NCBI GenBank assembly: GCA_016866575.1
Contig: VGMA01000004.1
Span: 1-34,495, forward strand
Source: Chlamydiota bacterium
GTDB taxonomy: Bacteria > Chlamydiota > Chlamydiia > Chlamydiales > VGMA01
Length of the DNA: 34,495 bases
Direction: 5' to 3'
A program made the position numbers and the translations under genes. How positions within the stretch are numbered: position 1 is the stretch's first letter; each line of letters starts with the position of its first letter. This document shows positions 18,225 to 27,694 of this stretch, one piece after another. The notes beneath the pieces are model-generated. The model was not told the origin of the DNA. It saw only the letters and a program-made list of their open reading frames with translations, and did no database searches.

Positions 18225-19208
18225 TTAAAAAGGGATCTGTAAAGCAACAACCTGAGGTTTGCCTGTGCATGCCGCAGTTTTTGATGCTGATAAAGCCCCT
18301 AGAGCAAAAAGTGTAAAATCATACCATGTATGAACAGCAACACTTTCTTGAAGAGAGTGATTTTTGTGCGTAAGCCAGCTAAAATAGGCACCTAAACCAG
18401 TGATGACCGGCAGACCAAAACTATAATAAATAAAACGCTCTTCTTTGGGGAATGCTTGAGCATTTTGTATGTGCGCTGCGCCAAAAAGTAGCGCCGAGCC
18501 TACAATTCCTCCAACAGGTCCAAATTCTTCTGTTAAAGCAGATTGCAAATAGCCGCGAAAAAAAGCTTCCTCTCCTACGCCAATCGGCAGCGCTACAATA
18601 GGATGTAAATGGGCAATTTTACCCTCTTCTATTTGCTCTTCTCCCGCTTGATTGCAAGCAAAAGATCCGATTTTTGCGTGGCTCAAGTACTCATGGGCTA
18701 AAATTTGGCTTGTTGCTGCGATAGCAAGGCCTCCTAAAACACCACCCCACACTTCAGGCTTTCTCATGATTTGCCAGTTCAACGGCGCATAACTTAGCAA
18801 CGCTAAACTCTCGTTAGGCATTGTGTAACGGTACAAACGGGCAGTGTTGTAATTGCGAGCATCACGGTAAGAAGAATAGATGCCATATAACCAAGTGTTT
18901 TGAAGTAAAACCATCGAATTAGCAGCTAAATTTTCTGAAAAATCAGAGCTTGCAGCGCGGAATGTCAATCCTACGGTACCTGCATAAATCCCTGCGGTTC
19001 CTGGATCACCTAGATAAAGATGACCAAGACCTGGAAAAATCGTTGATAGAGCAACAGAAACAAAAGGGCTTTTGTAGGGCTCATCAAAGGAAACTTCATC
19101 TGAAATTTTTTGGACGGGCTCGAGATTTTCTAAAGAGGGCACTGTATCTGCATAGATCAAAGAAGAAATAAACAATGAAAGTATGATCGAGGAAATTTTC
19201 ATAATCAA
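18225..19208 (-). CDS. CPBP-family (CAAX/Abi-type) intramembrane metalloprotease with N-terminal DUF5683-like segment
   Basis: VGEEAFFRGYLQ (EExxxR), GAAHIQN, HTWYDF motifs; PGLGHLYLGDPGTAGIY N-terminal segment; signal peptide. Confidence 0.85.
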   Translation of the reverse strand: MIMKISSIILSLFISSLIYADTVPSLENLEPVQKISDEVSFDEPYKSPFVSVALSTIFPGLGHLYLGDPGTAGIYAGTVGLTFRAASSDFSENLAANSMVLLQNTWLYGIYSSYRDARNYNTARLYRYTMPNESLALLSYAPLNWQIMRKPEVWGGVLGGLAIAATSQILAHEYLSHAKIGSFACNQAGEEQIEEGKIAHLHPIVALPIGVGEEAFFRGYLQSALTEEFGPVGGIVGSALLFGAAHIQNAQAFPKEERFIYYSFGLPVITGLGAYFSWLTHKNHSLQESVAVHTWYDFTLFALGALSASKTAACTGKPQVVALQIPF

Positions 19209-19253
19209 TCCTATTTTAAGGTAAAGAGAGAATAAAGAGTTTAGCGATTCAAA

Positions 19254-20399
19254 TCAAGCAAGTGGAGGCAAAACTTGAACGTAAGAGAGCTCTTCGAGAT
19301 TTCCAGCTGTGGGCTTTGCTTCTAGATCGTAAGCATATCCACCCTCTTTAAGAGGGAAAATTTTAGAGACTGTAGCTACATGGAGCCCTGCAGGGAAAAC
19401 TCCATCCATTCCCGATGTTACTAATAAATCTCCTACTTTTAGAATTTCTTCAGGATTGACTTTTACCCCCAAAAATAGCGAGCCGCCTCCGTGAAGCTCT
19501 CTTGCAGGACCTTCGCGATCATGACTGTCGTAATTGAAGCCTTTACCTTTTAATAAGCTTTTACGGCTTCTCCATAAAGGAGAAGAGGCTCCTTGCAAAA
19601 TCCCTTTTGCCAAATAGCGCTCCCCTATCTCTTTTTTTAGTGTTCCTTCAAGCGATTTGAGCTCTTGGAATATGGTGTTGTATTCGTTTGCAAATCCGAT
19701 GATATCTTTTCTTAACTTGAGGTGCTCTTGCAAAATCTCTACATGCTCTAAAAGCATTCTATTTTGTTCAGATCCTCTCACGACACGGACCGCAGGAGTA
19801 AGGCTATGATCTGTAATAAGACGTACGCGGCTTCTTTTTTCTCCTACATACTCTACCACCCCTACAATCGATCTTCCAACTACAACGGGGCTATCTTCTG
19901 CTATGATCTGCTTGCCAAGCTTTCGATTATCTCTCATGCCCCTATCTATCCAAATCGCGCTACTCCAAGAAACAGGCTCTCGAAATATCACTTGAGCTGG
20001 CAAAGAATATAAACCGCTGCTGAGCAAAATACAAAGGTCATCAACCCTTCTTTTTAGAAACTGTCTCAGATCTCCATCTTGCGTCTTGATCTCAGAAATT
20101 TCTTTAAGATTTCTCACCTGTTCATCGATTCTCTCTTGAGACAAAAGCCATTGCCTCACTGATCGAATCTGATTCCTAAGCATTTGATTTTCAAGTTCTA
20201 AAGACTTGTACTTTTCTTCAATAGGATGTTTAGGGCTAACTGATTTAGTCCTCTCGATCCCCGCAACAAATATGGGTATCACTTTGCTGCGAACCTTATC
20301 GACAATAGAAGATGGGATATTCAGCAGGATAAAAAGAAGTAAGGCTAATGAAAAATAAACAGTGAAAGATTTGCTTTTAGCGCGATACTTGAGCGACAC
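19254..20399 (-). CDS. mreC: MreC-like rod-shape/cell-division protein
   Basis: N-terminal TM, coiled coil (LELENQMLRNQIRSVRQWL), beta-domain motifs IDRGMRDNRKLGKQI...GVVEYVGEKRSRVRLITD, VGDLLVTSGMDGVFPAGLHVATV. Confidence 0.85.
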   Translation of the reverse strand: MSLKYRAKSKSFTVYFSLALLLFILLNIPSSIVDKVRSKVIPIFVAGIERTKSVSPKHPIEEKYKSLELENQMLRNQIRSVRQWLLSQERIDEQVRNLKEISEIKTQDGDLRQFLKRRVDDLCILLSSGLYSLPAQVIFREPVSWSSAIWIDRGMRDNRKLGKQIIAEDSPVVVGRSIVGVVEYVGEKRSRVRLITDHSLTPAVRVVRGSEQNRMLLEHVEILQEHLKLRKDIIGFANEYNTIFQELKSLEGTLKKEIGERYLAKGILQGASSPLWRSRKSLLKGKGFNYDSHDREGPARELHGGGSLFLGVKVNPEEILKVGDLLVTSGMDGVFPAGLHVATVSKIFPLKEGGYAYDLEAKPTAGNLEELSYVQVLPPLA

Positions 20400-21567
20400 T
20401 ATGAACGATTCTCTCTATATTGTTCTTATTCACTCCTGCCATGTTGAGCCTTCCCATAGAAGTCACATAGAGGGCATATTCTTTTTTTAGTACCAAAGCC
20501 TCTTCAGGTGTAATACTAAATAGCGAGAAAAACCCTTTTGCTTTCTTAAAAAATTGATAATCAGATCCTAATCGGTCTGCAAGTAAGGATCTTTTTTCCT
20601 CAATCCTTCTAGCCATCACTCTTAGCTCCTCTTCCCACTTCTTTTTCAGCTCAGGGCTGCGCAAAATCATTGAAACAACTGAAGATCCATGCCTTGGAGG
20701 ATTTGAATAATTAGCTCTAATCGATGCTTTGATGTGCGATGCTACTTTGTCTTTGACAGCTGCATCTTTGCCTACAAAAAAGATCGCTCCTACCCTTTCA
20801 CTGTAGATCGCAAAGTTTTTTGAGCAAGAATAGGCAATAAAACATTCAATCCCTTCTTCGACAAAATGGCGCACAGAAGCGACATCTTGTTCAAGACCTT
20901 CTGCAAATCCTTGATAAGCGATATCAAATAACGGAATGAGTTTTTTCTTCTTGATCACTTTTGCAAGCTCTTTCCATTGATCCATAGTAAAGTCAATACC
21001 TGTTGGATTATGTGCTGAAGCTTGGAGCAAAACTACAGTACTAGGCTCTAATGATGAGATAAAATCTATGCACGCATCAAAACGTACTGTGTGATTTACC
21101 CGATCATAATATGGGTAATGAAGAACCTCGATACCTAGATAATTGGACATGGTAACATGGTTTGCCCATGTTGGATCAGAAAGGGCAATCGCTTTAGATA
21201 TATTTTTGTGTAAAAACTCTATAATAACGCGTAGAGCAGCTGCACCACCAGGAGTCTGTGCCGCATAAAGCCTGTCGACATTTTGTTCGTACAGATCATC
21301 TCCCAAAACAAGTCTAAAAACTGCCTCAGAAAAACTGTTGTCTCCATCGATCCCTAAATAATCCTTGGTTATTTCTTTTTCGATCAATTTTTTTTCTGCT
21401 TCTTTGACAACGTCTAATACTCGAGGAGACGAACCATCTTCTTCAGCGTAAACGCCGATAATGAGATTCACTTTCTCTTTTCTAGGATCGGCCTTGAACT
21501 CCGCAGTGAGCCCAAAAATAGGATCTGCTGGCTTTGGATGTAAATTTTCGAAAAATGAGGTTGTCAC
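20377..21567 (-). CDS. aspC: Aspartate/aromatic amino acid aminotransferase (class I PLP)
   Basis: MTTSFFENLHPKPADPIFGLTAEFKADPRKEKVNLIIGVY, QTPGGAAALR, SDPTWANH, LLQASAHNPTGIDFT, SCSKNFAIYSERVGA. Confidence 0.94.
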   Translation of the reverse strand: MTTSFFENLHPKPADPIFGLTAEFKADPRKEKVNLIIGVYAEEDGSSPRVLDVVKEAEKKLIEKEITKDYLGIDGDNSFSEAVFRLVLGDDLYEQNVDRLYAAQTPGGAAALRVIIEFLHKNISKAIALSDPTWANHVTMSNYLGIEVLHYPYYDRVNHTVRFDACIDFISSLEPSTVVLLQASAHNPTGIDFTMDQWKELAKVIKKKKLIPLFDIAYQGFAEGLEQDVASVRHFVEEGIECFIAYSCSKNFAIYSERVGAIFFVGKDAAVKDKVASHIKASIRANYSNPPRHGSSVVSMILRSPELKKKWEEELRVMARRIEEKRSLLADRLGSDYQFFKKAKGFFSLFSITPEEALVLKKEYALYVTSMGRLNMAGVNKNNIERIVHSVAQVSR

Positions 21568-21604
21568 AAAATACCTAGCCTTTTAGAATATCTTTTCAAG
21601 AGAC

Positions 21605-21677
21605 GGGGCATTAGCTCAGTTGGTAGAGCGCAACAATGGCATTGTTGAGGCCAGCGGTTCGAACCCGCTATGCTCCA
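21605..21677 (+). tRNA. tRNA-Ala (anticodon GGC)
   Basis: 73-nt cloverleaf: acceptor GGGGCAT/ATGCTCC with G3:U70, anticodon stem CAACA/TGTTG with loop ATGGCAT, T-arm AGCGG TTCGAAC CCGCT. Confidence 0.96.
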
Positions 21678-21684
21678 AAACCCC

Positions 21685-23355
21685 TCACTCCACACTCTCC
21701 ACAGCTTCCAAAAACGCTTGTAACTGCTTCGAACGAGTCGGGTGACGCATCTTTCTTAGCGCTTTCGCTTCGATCTGTCTAACCCTTTCTCTTGTTACTT
21801 TAAAGTACACCCCTACCTCTTCAAGAGTCTTTGGCTTACCATCTAAAAGCCCGAAGCGCTCAATAAGAACGGTTCTTTCTCTGTCGGTTAAAGTAGAAAG
21901 TACTTCATTCATTTTATCTTTTAAAATAGAGTAGCCTGTCGCATCAGCCGGAGATTCGGTAGTCGTATCTTCAAGGAAGTCACCGAATTGGCTCTCTCCG
22001 CTATCACCCACTTCTGCTTGAAGAGAAATAGGATGCTGAGCGATTTTATAAATTTCCCGCACTCTTTCTGCAGTAAGGCCAAGTTCATTTGCTAGTTCTT
22101 CAGGAGTTGGCTCTTTACCTGTTTCCATCATCAATTTTTTAGCGCCTCTAAGCACTTTGTTGATGGTTTCAATCATGTGTACAGGAATACGGATAGTACG
22201 AGCTTGATCAGCGATTGCTCTCGTTACTGCTTGTCGAATCCACCAAGTAGCATAGGTAGAAAATTTATACCCTCGACGGTATTCAAATTTTTCCACCGCT
22301 TTCATCAATCCCATATTTCCTTCTTGGATCAAGTCAAGGAAAGATAGGCCTCTATTGGTGTATTTTTTTGCTATAGAAATCACAAGACGAAGGTTGGATT
22401 CTACCATCTCCCTTTTCGCTTCCTGGCTCTTGTCCATCCAGCGCTGGAGCATTCTTACGTCTTTTTTAAATTCATCTAAAGTACGGCCTGCTGCAAGTTC
22501 TCTTTTACGAAGTTTGCGTTTAGAAGCGATCAATTTTGATGCAGCAAAGCGGTTTTTTTCAGCTCTTGGCGAGAGCTCTTGGATCTCTTTTTCTAATAGG
22601 AGAAATCTGTCATAGCCTGTAAGAATCACTTCGCCGAAATCTTCGATGACGCTGTAGCGGAAGTGCATTCTACGCAAGTATGCTTGTGTACGAATACGAC
22701 ATTTTTCGATATCTTCTTGGATTTTGACTCTTTCTACCTTGGAGAGATCTTCTTTTTTAAGTGCAATAAGAAGCCTTTCAAGATGCAAATCTTCTTCTTG
22801 AAGCAGCTTCACAAGCTTTGGACACATATCGTAGAAGCGCTGCTTATCTTCGATTTCTTTTTCAGCAACAATCTTATCGAAGCGCTCTTTGCCCTGGATC
22901 AAATGAGATGCAATAGAAATAGTCTCTCTTGAAGAGTAGCGAAATCTCATAATGATTTTTTCAATCTGGATTTGCGCCTTCTCGATTCTCTTGGAGATCT
23001 CTACTTCCTCTTCACGCGAAAGCAGTGGGACTGAACCCATCTCTTTGAGATACATTCTGACAGGATCGTCGGCAGAGGCATCTGTCCTTTTCGGCATTGC
23101 CTCGATTTCTTTTGCCTCTTTCTTTCTCTCTTTTTGCTTTTCTACTTCCGCTTGGTTGTAGATTTGGATGTCCATCCCGCTCAAAAAGATTAGGATTTGG
23201 TCGATCTGCTCAGCAGAGTCGAAGCTCATAGGCAAAATATCATTGATTTCCTCATAAGTGATGAAACCCTGATCTTTTGCGATCGCAACAACTTCTTCTA
23301 TTTTTTGCTGATGCTGTGGATCAAAAAAAGGCTGATTGTCCCTCTCGTCTGTCAT
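21685..23355 (-). CDS. rpoD: RNA polymerase primary sigma factor RpoD (sigma-66 type)
   Basis: [118 protein letters not shown]. Start set at MTDERDNQ with GGGGGAT upstream. Confidence 0.97.
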   Translation of the reverse strand: MTDERDNQPFFDPQHQQKIEEVVAIAKDQGFITYEEINDILPMSFDSAEQIDQILIFLSGMDIQIYNQAEVEKQKERKKEAKEIEAMPKRTDASADDPVRMYLKEMGSVPLLSREEEVEISKRIEKAQIQIEKIIMRFRYSSRETISIASHLIQGKERFDKIVAEKEIEDKQRFYDMCPKLVKLLQEEDLHLERLLIALKKEDLSKVERVKIQEDIEKCRIRTQAYLRRMHFRYSVIEDFGEVILTGYDRFLLLEKEIQELSPRAEKNRFAASKLIASKRKLRKRELAAGRTLDEFKKDVRMLQRWMDKSQEAKREMVESNLRLVISIAKKYTNRGLSFLDLIQEGNMGLMKAVEKFEYRRGYKFSTYATWWIRQAVTRAIADQARTIRIPVHMIETINKVLRGAKKLMMETGKEPTPEELANELGLTAERVREIYKIAQHPISLQAEVGDSGESQFGDFLEDTTTESPADATGYSILKDKMNEVLSTLTDRERTVLIERFGLLDGKPKTLEEVGVYFKVTRERVRQIEAKALRKMRHPTRSKQLQAFLEAVESVE

Positions 23356-23406
23356 ATCCCCCAAGAAAACAAGATAACGCCTAGAAAATAACAAGAAAGC
23401 AGAGAT

Positions 23407-24126
23407 TTAAGCAAAGATTTTCTCCAATAATTTATAGGGAGGCTTAGATTTGATGAGATTACCCACCTTTTGCTGCTCTTCGTAACGACAATTGCCATCC
23501 CTTAGAGGATTCATTACGTTATAAACATACAAAATTTCTGAAATAAATTTCACCCTTTTTTCACCGCACATTTCTATCATAGGTAACATGATCGCCATAT
23601 CAGATGCAACAGAGAAAAAACGATTATCCAAACATAAATCTTCTTTAGCGATTTTTTTAAAAAGTAGAGCATAAAAAGTCTTGAGATGTGATGTGATCCA
23701 TGGGCTGTTTCGCACCGGTTTATCCAAAGCTCTACAAATTCCTAAAGAGCCAAAAGGATAGTTTTCATACTGCCCGTAAGTAAGGTAGACATCATCTTTA
23801 TAAACATTAGCCAAATAGGAAAGAACACCAGAATGCTTCAGCCAATCATCTCCATCGACTAAAACTACAATATCTTGATCATCTATAGAATGGACAGCTT
23901 TATAGATGTTTGCCAAAGCCCCTTGATTGAACTCATTTTTTACTAGATGCACTCTTTCATCTTTCATCTTTGAAACTTTTTCAAAGGTTAGATCTGTAGA
24001 AGCATCATCAATATAGATAACGCGAAAAAAAGGGTAGTCTTGACAAAGAATTGAATAGAGATTTTTTTCGCAAAAAATTTCGTTGTTATACGAAGGAACA
24101 ACTACAACAAACGAGGGATTTTTCAT
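23407..24126 (-). CDS. Glycosyltransferase family 2
   Basis: FVVVVPSYNNEIFCEKNLYSILCQDYPFFRVIYIDDASTD...VVLVDGDDWL. Confidence 0.87.
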   Translation of the reverse strand: MKNPSFVVVVPSYNNEIFCEKNLYSILCQDYPFFRVIYIDDASTDLTFEKVSKMKDERVHLVKNEFNQGALANIYKAVHSIDDQDIVVLVDGDDWLKHSGVLSYLANVYKDDVYLTYGQYENYPFGSLGICRALDKPVRNSPWITSHLKTFYALLFKKIAKEDLCLDNRFFSVASDMAIMLPMIEMCGEKRVKFISEILYVYNVMNPLRDGNCRYEEQQKVGNLIKSKPPYKLLEKIFA

Positions 24127-24206
24127 ATCCTACGTTTAATAAGCTAAAATAAAAAAGTCAACAGATCAGTATATGTTTCAAAAAAATCTTTAGACTTTTA
24201 TCCTAA

Positions 24207-25013
24207 ATGGCTATGCAAACTTTTGCTTTTGATGAAGATTTCAAAATCATATCTGCAAGCCTTGCAGAAAAAAAGAAAGACTACATTTGCCCAGAATGTG
24301 GCTCTTTTGTCCGAAAAAGAGTGCCAAAAAACAAAAATGTGCACTTTTACCATACGTATCAGCTAAAAAACTGCCGGCAAAAAAAGAAAAACCATGATCA
24401 TAGACTCATCCAAGAGCTCCTTAGCAAAAAAATCCAGCACCTAAACCCCTCTTTAGAACACCATTTCAAAGAAATTTCAAGAATCGCAGACATTTATATC
24501 CATGAAAAAGGGCTTGTTTTCGAGATCCAGTGCTCAAAAATCTCTAAAGAAGAGATCCAAAAAAGGGAAAATGATTACCAAAGCCTAGGACTTCAGGTGA
24601 TTTGGATATTAAACGATAAAATATTCAATAAGAAGAATATATCAGACGCAGAAACACTTCTTCGCTCCCTCTGCTGCTACTATACAGATGGAATTTGTTT
24701 TTATGATCAAGCAGAAGTGATTGAAAAGAAAAAGCGCACCTTTCGCTCCACAAAATTTCTGGTTGAACTTAGCGAATGTCATATTGACGACACTTTTTCA
24801 GAGAAAAAACTCTATTTTTCTGGCGATATCACAGATAAAAAAGGTAAAGATCCACAGTTCAAAATGTGGCTTGAAGATTTTTTGCAAAAAAGAAGGGGAA
24901 AAAAGAGATTTTCTATTGAACTCTTGCTCCTTTTTATCTATAAAAAAACGCACAATGAGCCGATTTTTGCTAAATATGAAGCCAAAAAGAACCTAAGAAA
25001 GAAAAGAGCTTAA
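24207..25013 (+). CDS. CoiA-like competence protein with nuclease-like domain
   Basis: N-terminal YICPECGSFVRKR...HFYH, then RIADIYIHEKGLVFEIQCSKIS...R...Y..LGLQVIWIL, the CoiA/endonuclease-like core. Confidence 0.78.
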   Translation: MAMQTFAFDEDFKIISASLAEKKKDYICPECGSFVRKRVPKNKNVHFYHTYQLKNCRQKKKNHDHRLIQELLSKKIQHLNPSLEHHFKEISRIADIYIHEKGLVFEIQCSKISKEEIQKRENDYQSLGLQVIWILNDKIFNKKNISDAETLLRSLCCYYTDGICFYDQAEVIEKKKRTFRSTKFLVELSECHIDDTFSEKKLYFSGDITDKKGKDPQFKMWLEDFLQKRRGKKRFSIELLLLFIYKKTHNEPIFAKYEAKKNLRKKRA

Positions 25014-25021
25014 TCTAGCTT

Positions 25022-25477
25022 TTAAAAATACTTTTTTTGCCTTAGATAGTAGCGAAGCCAGAAAAAATATATAAAAACCGCCCCGCTTATCAGCGCATAA
25101 AATAAAGATTTAAAAGGATAGGTTCTAGAAAGGGTGCTTTTTGGAGGCGTGGTATTGCGATACCAAGCTGTCCAGTTCTTTTTCTTAAAGCTATCTTGCA
25201 CCTCTTCAGCTGCATACCGATTGTGAAATGTTTGATCAGAAAAAAGGTGCGAACTATGAAAAACCGCCCCTTTCACCTCAAATTGATATGTAGCTAATAT
25301 TTTAAATTCGTCATTTTTGGTTTCGACAATCTGCCAGTTTAATACTTTCGCTTGGGCCTTTTGCGAGTAGCTTCTATAGTGAAAAGCTTCTGCTGTGAAC
25401 TTTGCAAAGGTCCAAAAAAAGGTGGCGCCCACCACAATTAGAAGAAAATTCCACACACGTTGATTGCCAAAGTTCAA
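25022..25477 (-). CDS. DUF3592-like membrane protein
   Basis: Two TM helices flanking AKVLNWQIVETKNDEFKILATYQFEVKGAVFHSSHLF...WYRNTTPPKSTL. Confidence 0.7.
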   Translation of the reverse strand: MNFGNQRVWNFLLIVVGATFFWTFAKFTAEAFHYRSYSQKAQAKVLNWQIVETKNDEFKILATYQFEVKGAVFHSSHLFSDQTFHNRYAAEEVQDSFKKKNWTAWYRNTTPPKSTLSRTYPFKSLFYALISGAVFIYFFWLRYYLRQKKYF

Positions 25478-25548
25478 AGCAGCCTCTTTACTATTTTATT
25501 CCCATCTGTTATAGTGCAGCATGAAGTTTTTTTTCATGGTAATTTTTT

Positions 25549-25824
25549 ATGGCTGATAAGCAACAAGCAAAAAAGAAAGAGAAAGTCCCAACCGCTAAAA
25601 AGCGCATTCTCCAAAGCAAACGAAGACAACTTGCAAATAAAATTTTGAAGACTAAAGTCAAGAATACTTGCAAAGATCTTATAAGCGCTCCTGCCGAAGA
25701 GAAATCTACATTACTCAATGATGTATATCAGTGGGTAGATAAGGCAGTCAAGAAGGGTGTATTTAAGCTTAACAAAGGGAGCAGAATCAAAGCTCGCTTT
25801 GCACGTCTTAGCACAAAAGCTTAA
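25549..25824 (+). CDS. rpsT: 30S ribosomal protein S20 (bS20)
   Basis: Lys-rich KKRILQSKRRQLANKILKTKVKN...VDKAVKKGVFKLNKGSRIKARFARL. Confidence 0.93.
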   Translation: MADKQQAKKKEKVPTAKKRILQSKRRQLANKILKTKVKNTCKDLISAPAEEKSTLLNDVYQWVDKAVKKGVFKLNKGSRIKARFARLSTKA

Positions 25825-25835
25825 TCAAAGACTAA

Positions 25836-25861
25836 GTTAAGGGGGAGCTTATCCCCCTAAC
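25836..25861. terminator. Terminator-like hairpin between convergent rpsT and the TpsB-like gene
   Basis: GTTAAGGGGGA-GCTTA-TCCCCCTAAC stem with one bulge; weak T-tract. Confidence 0.5.
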
Positions 25862-25872
25862 CTCTTTCGATA

Positions 25873-27627
25873 TCAATAACTTGCAACCACGCTGTAGTAC
25901 AATCTTGTTGTACAGTTCAGTGGCGATGGAAGTGTAGTTAAAGCAACACCATAATCAAGTCTTGCATTGATATATGGAGAAATCGCATATCTAAGTCCAG
26001 GACCAATACCAATAAGTGTTGACCACTTGTTTAGTCCTTCTATGCTTGTGTTTTCCCAGCCTCCGCCCGCATCGAGAAATACCACACCCCTTAGGCCATC
26101 TTCTGCTTTAGTAGACTTAGTGAAGTATTTCATAAGGCTTATTGCTGGAGTCTTTGCTTCTACGTTAAAGAGCAAAGCGTTATCAAGATTCACAGCTCTA
26201 TTGATATATCCACGAACAGTATCGACACCACCCATACCAAACTGCTCTATAGGCAGCAAACTTCCTGTAGTAAGCTGAACTCTTGCTCTCATATCGAGTA
26301 AGAAATCCATAGGTAGATTATAAATCACTCTAGAGCCAAGGCGAGTGAACGCATAAAGAGGTGTAGCTCCATTTCTAAGAGGATCATACGCTGATTTGCT
26401 CATTGCTGAAGAAAGAGATCCTGGAGAAATATAGAGCTGGCCTCCAGCATCTACAGAAAATTTTGGGAAGACAATCTGCGCATTGTACTCCCCTGCTATC
26501 AAAAATTCACTCACAATTGAGTTAGAAATCACCTCTTCGCCAACGCTAAAATCGTTGTTGGTTCTTTTGTAATCGAGACCTGCTTTAAACTCTTGTTGTA
26601 AAGAGTTATCCATCGGCCTAACAAAAGTATAGCGTCCACTTACCTGCCAATCTTGTCCGTGAGTTTTATTAGAAGGAAGACCTGGTGAATTAGACGCATG
26701 CAGCGTAGAGTAACCTCCAAAGAAAGAGACAAAATCTCTCCAAGGAAGAGGTATTGTGTAGCTAAGTGTTTGCGATAAAAACTTATGAAAGTCAGGTGAT
26801 GAAGTAAACTGATAGGCTAAAATATGCCCTGCATTGAAGGCATTGCCCCAGTTAATCCCTGCAAAAAGGCGGCCATAATCTGTGATATGAAATCCAGTAT
26901 TGTCAGCGCCTAAATAAAATTGAAACGGCTTATAGTCATCTGCTACAATTTCTACATCCGTAGTATAAAGAGCCGTTCCTGGTTTAAAAACAGCGTTAGT
27001 CGTTCTAAAAGGATTGCGGTTAAGCCAGGTCAAATCATTGACAAGCTTAGCGCTGTTGATAAACGATCCTTTTTGAAGTGAAATTTCTTTTAGATATTGA
27101 TCTGAAGAAAACCATTTATTGCCAGTCACTGTAATATTGCCAAGCTTCGCTTCAATCACAGAAATGGCAAGAACGCGATCGGTGATATCTTGCTCTGGAA
27201 TTGTCACTAAAACAAAAGGGCGGTCATGGGTTTTATAAAAATCTATAATAATAGAACGGATTTCGCTGATCTTTTTCCTTGTAAGCGGCTGATATAAAAC
27301 AGCTTTCGATATGCGCTGCTGAAGGATGATCTGATCGTGCAAACTTAAGCCGCTATAACTACGACTAAACTCCACACCGCTGATTCCCGATTTTTCTTTA
27401 GAGCTAACAGGTGCATCACCTTCGTAAACATAAACGCCATCTATATTAGCCACAAGAACTTCATCTTCGCTGTACGAAAACTCATCTTCTTGCATCGGCA
27501 TCGGTTTTTCTCTGGTATATGCCTCTTTCCCAAAAGGGATCTCCGTTGCTATCTCATCGACATCTTTATAGGCATAGCAAAAAGATGTCATAGTCAAAGC
27601 GGATAAGAATAGTATTTTAGTGTCCAT
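25873..27627 (-). CDS. TpsB/FhaC/ShlB-like outer-membrane transporter (POTRA + 16-strand barrel type)
   Basis: POTRA-like VLAISVIEAKLGNITVTGNKWFSSDQYLKEISLQKGSFINSAKLVNDLTWLNRNPFR, barrel with FGMGGVDTVRGY and GIGPGLRYAISPYINARLDYGVAL. Start set at MDTKILFLSALTMTSFCYA (27627). Confidence 0.85.
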   Translation of the reverse strand: MDTKILFLSALTMTSFCYAYKDVDEIATEIPFGKEAYTREKPMPMQEDEFSYSEDEVLVANIDGVYVYEGDAPVSSKEKSGISGVEFSRSYSGLSLHDQIILQQRISKAVLYQPLTRKKISEIRSIIIDFYKTHDRPFVLVTIPEQDITDRVLAISVIEAKLGNITVTGNKWFSSDQYLKEISLQKGSFINSAKLVNDLTWLNRNPFRTTNAVFKPGTALYTTDVEIVADDYKPFQFYLGADNTGFHITDYGRLFAGINWGNAFNAGHILAYQFTSSPDFHKFLSQTLSYTIPLPWRDFVSFFGGYSTLHASNSPGLPSNKTHGQDWQVSGRYTFVRPMDNSLQQEFKAGLDYKRTNNDFSVGEEVISNSIVSEFLIAGEYNAQIVFPKFSVDAGGQLYISPGSLSSAMSKSAYDPLRNGATPLYAFTRLGSRVIYNLPMDFLLDMRARVQLTTGSLLPIEQFGMGGVDTVRGYINRAVNLDNALLFNVEAKTPAISLMKYFTKSTKAEDGLRGVVFLDAGGGWENTSIEGLNKWSTLIGIGPGLRYAISPYINARLDYGVALTTLPSPLNCTTRLYYSVVASY

Positions 27628-27694
27628 AGCGCTCCATCTATCACAATAAAAACAATTGATCAATACTATTTTTGATGATAATCTGTGAAAATCT

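Noticed and set aside
22355-23391. + strand ORFs antisense to rpoD
   Set aside because: Opposite strand of a strongly conserved gene; no supporting motifs.
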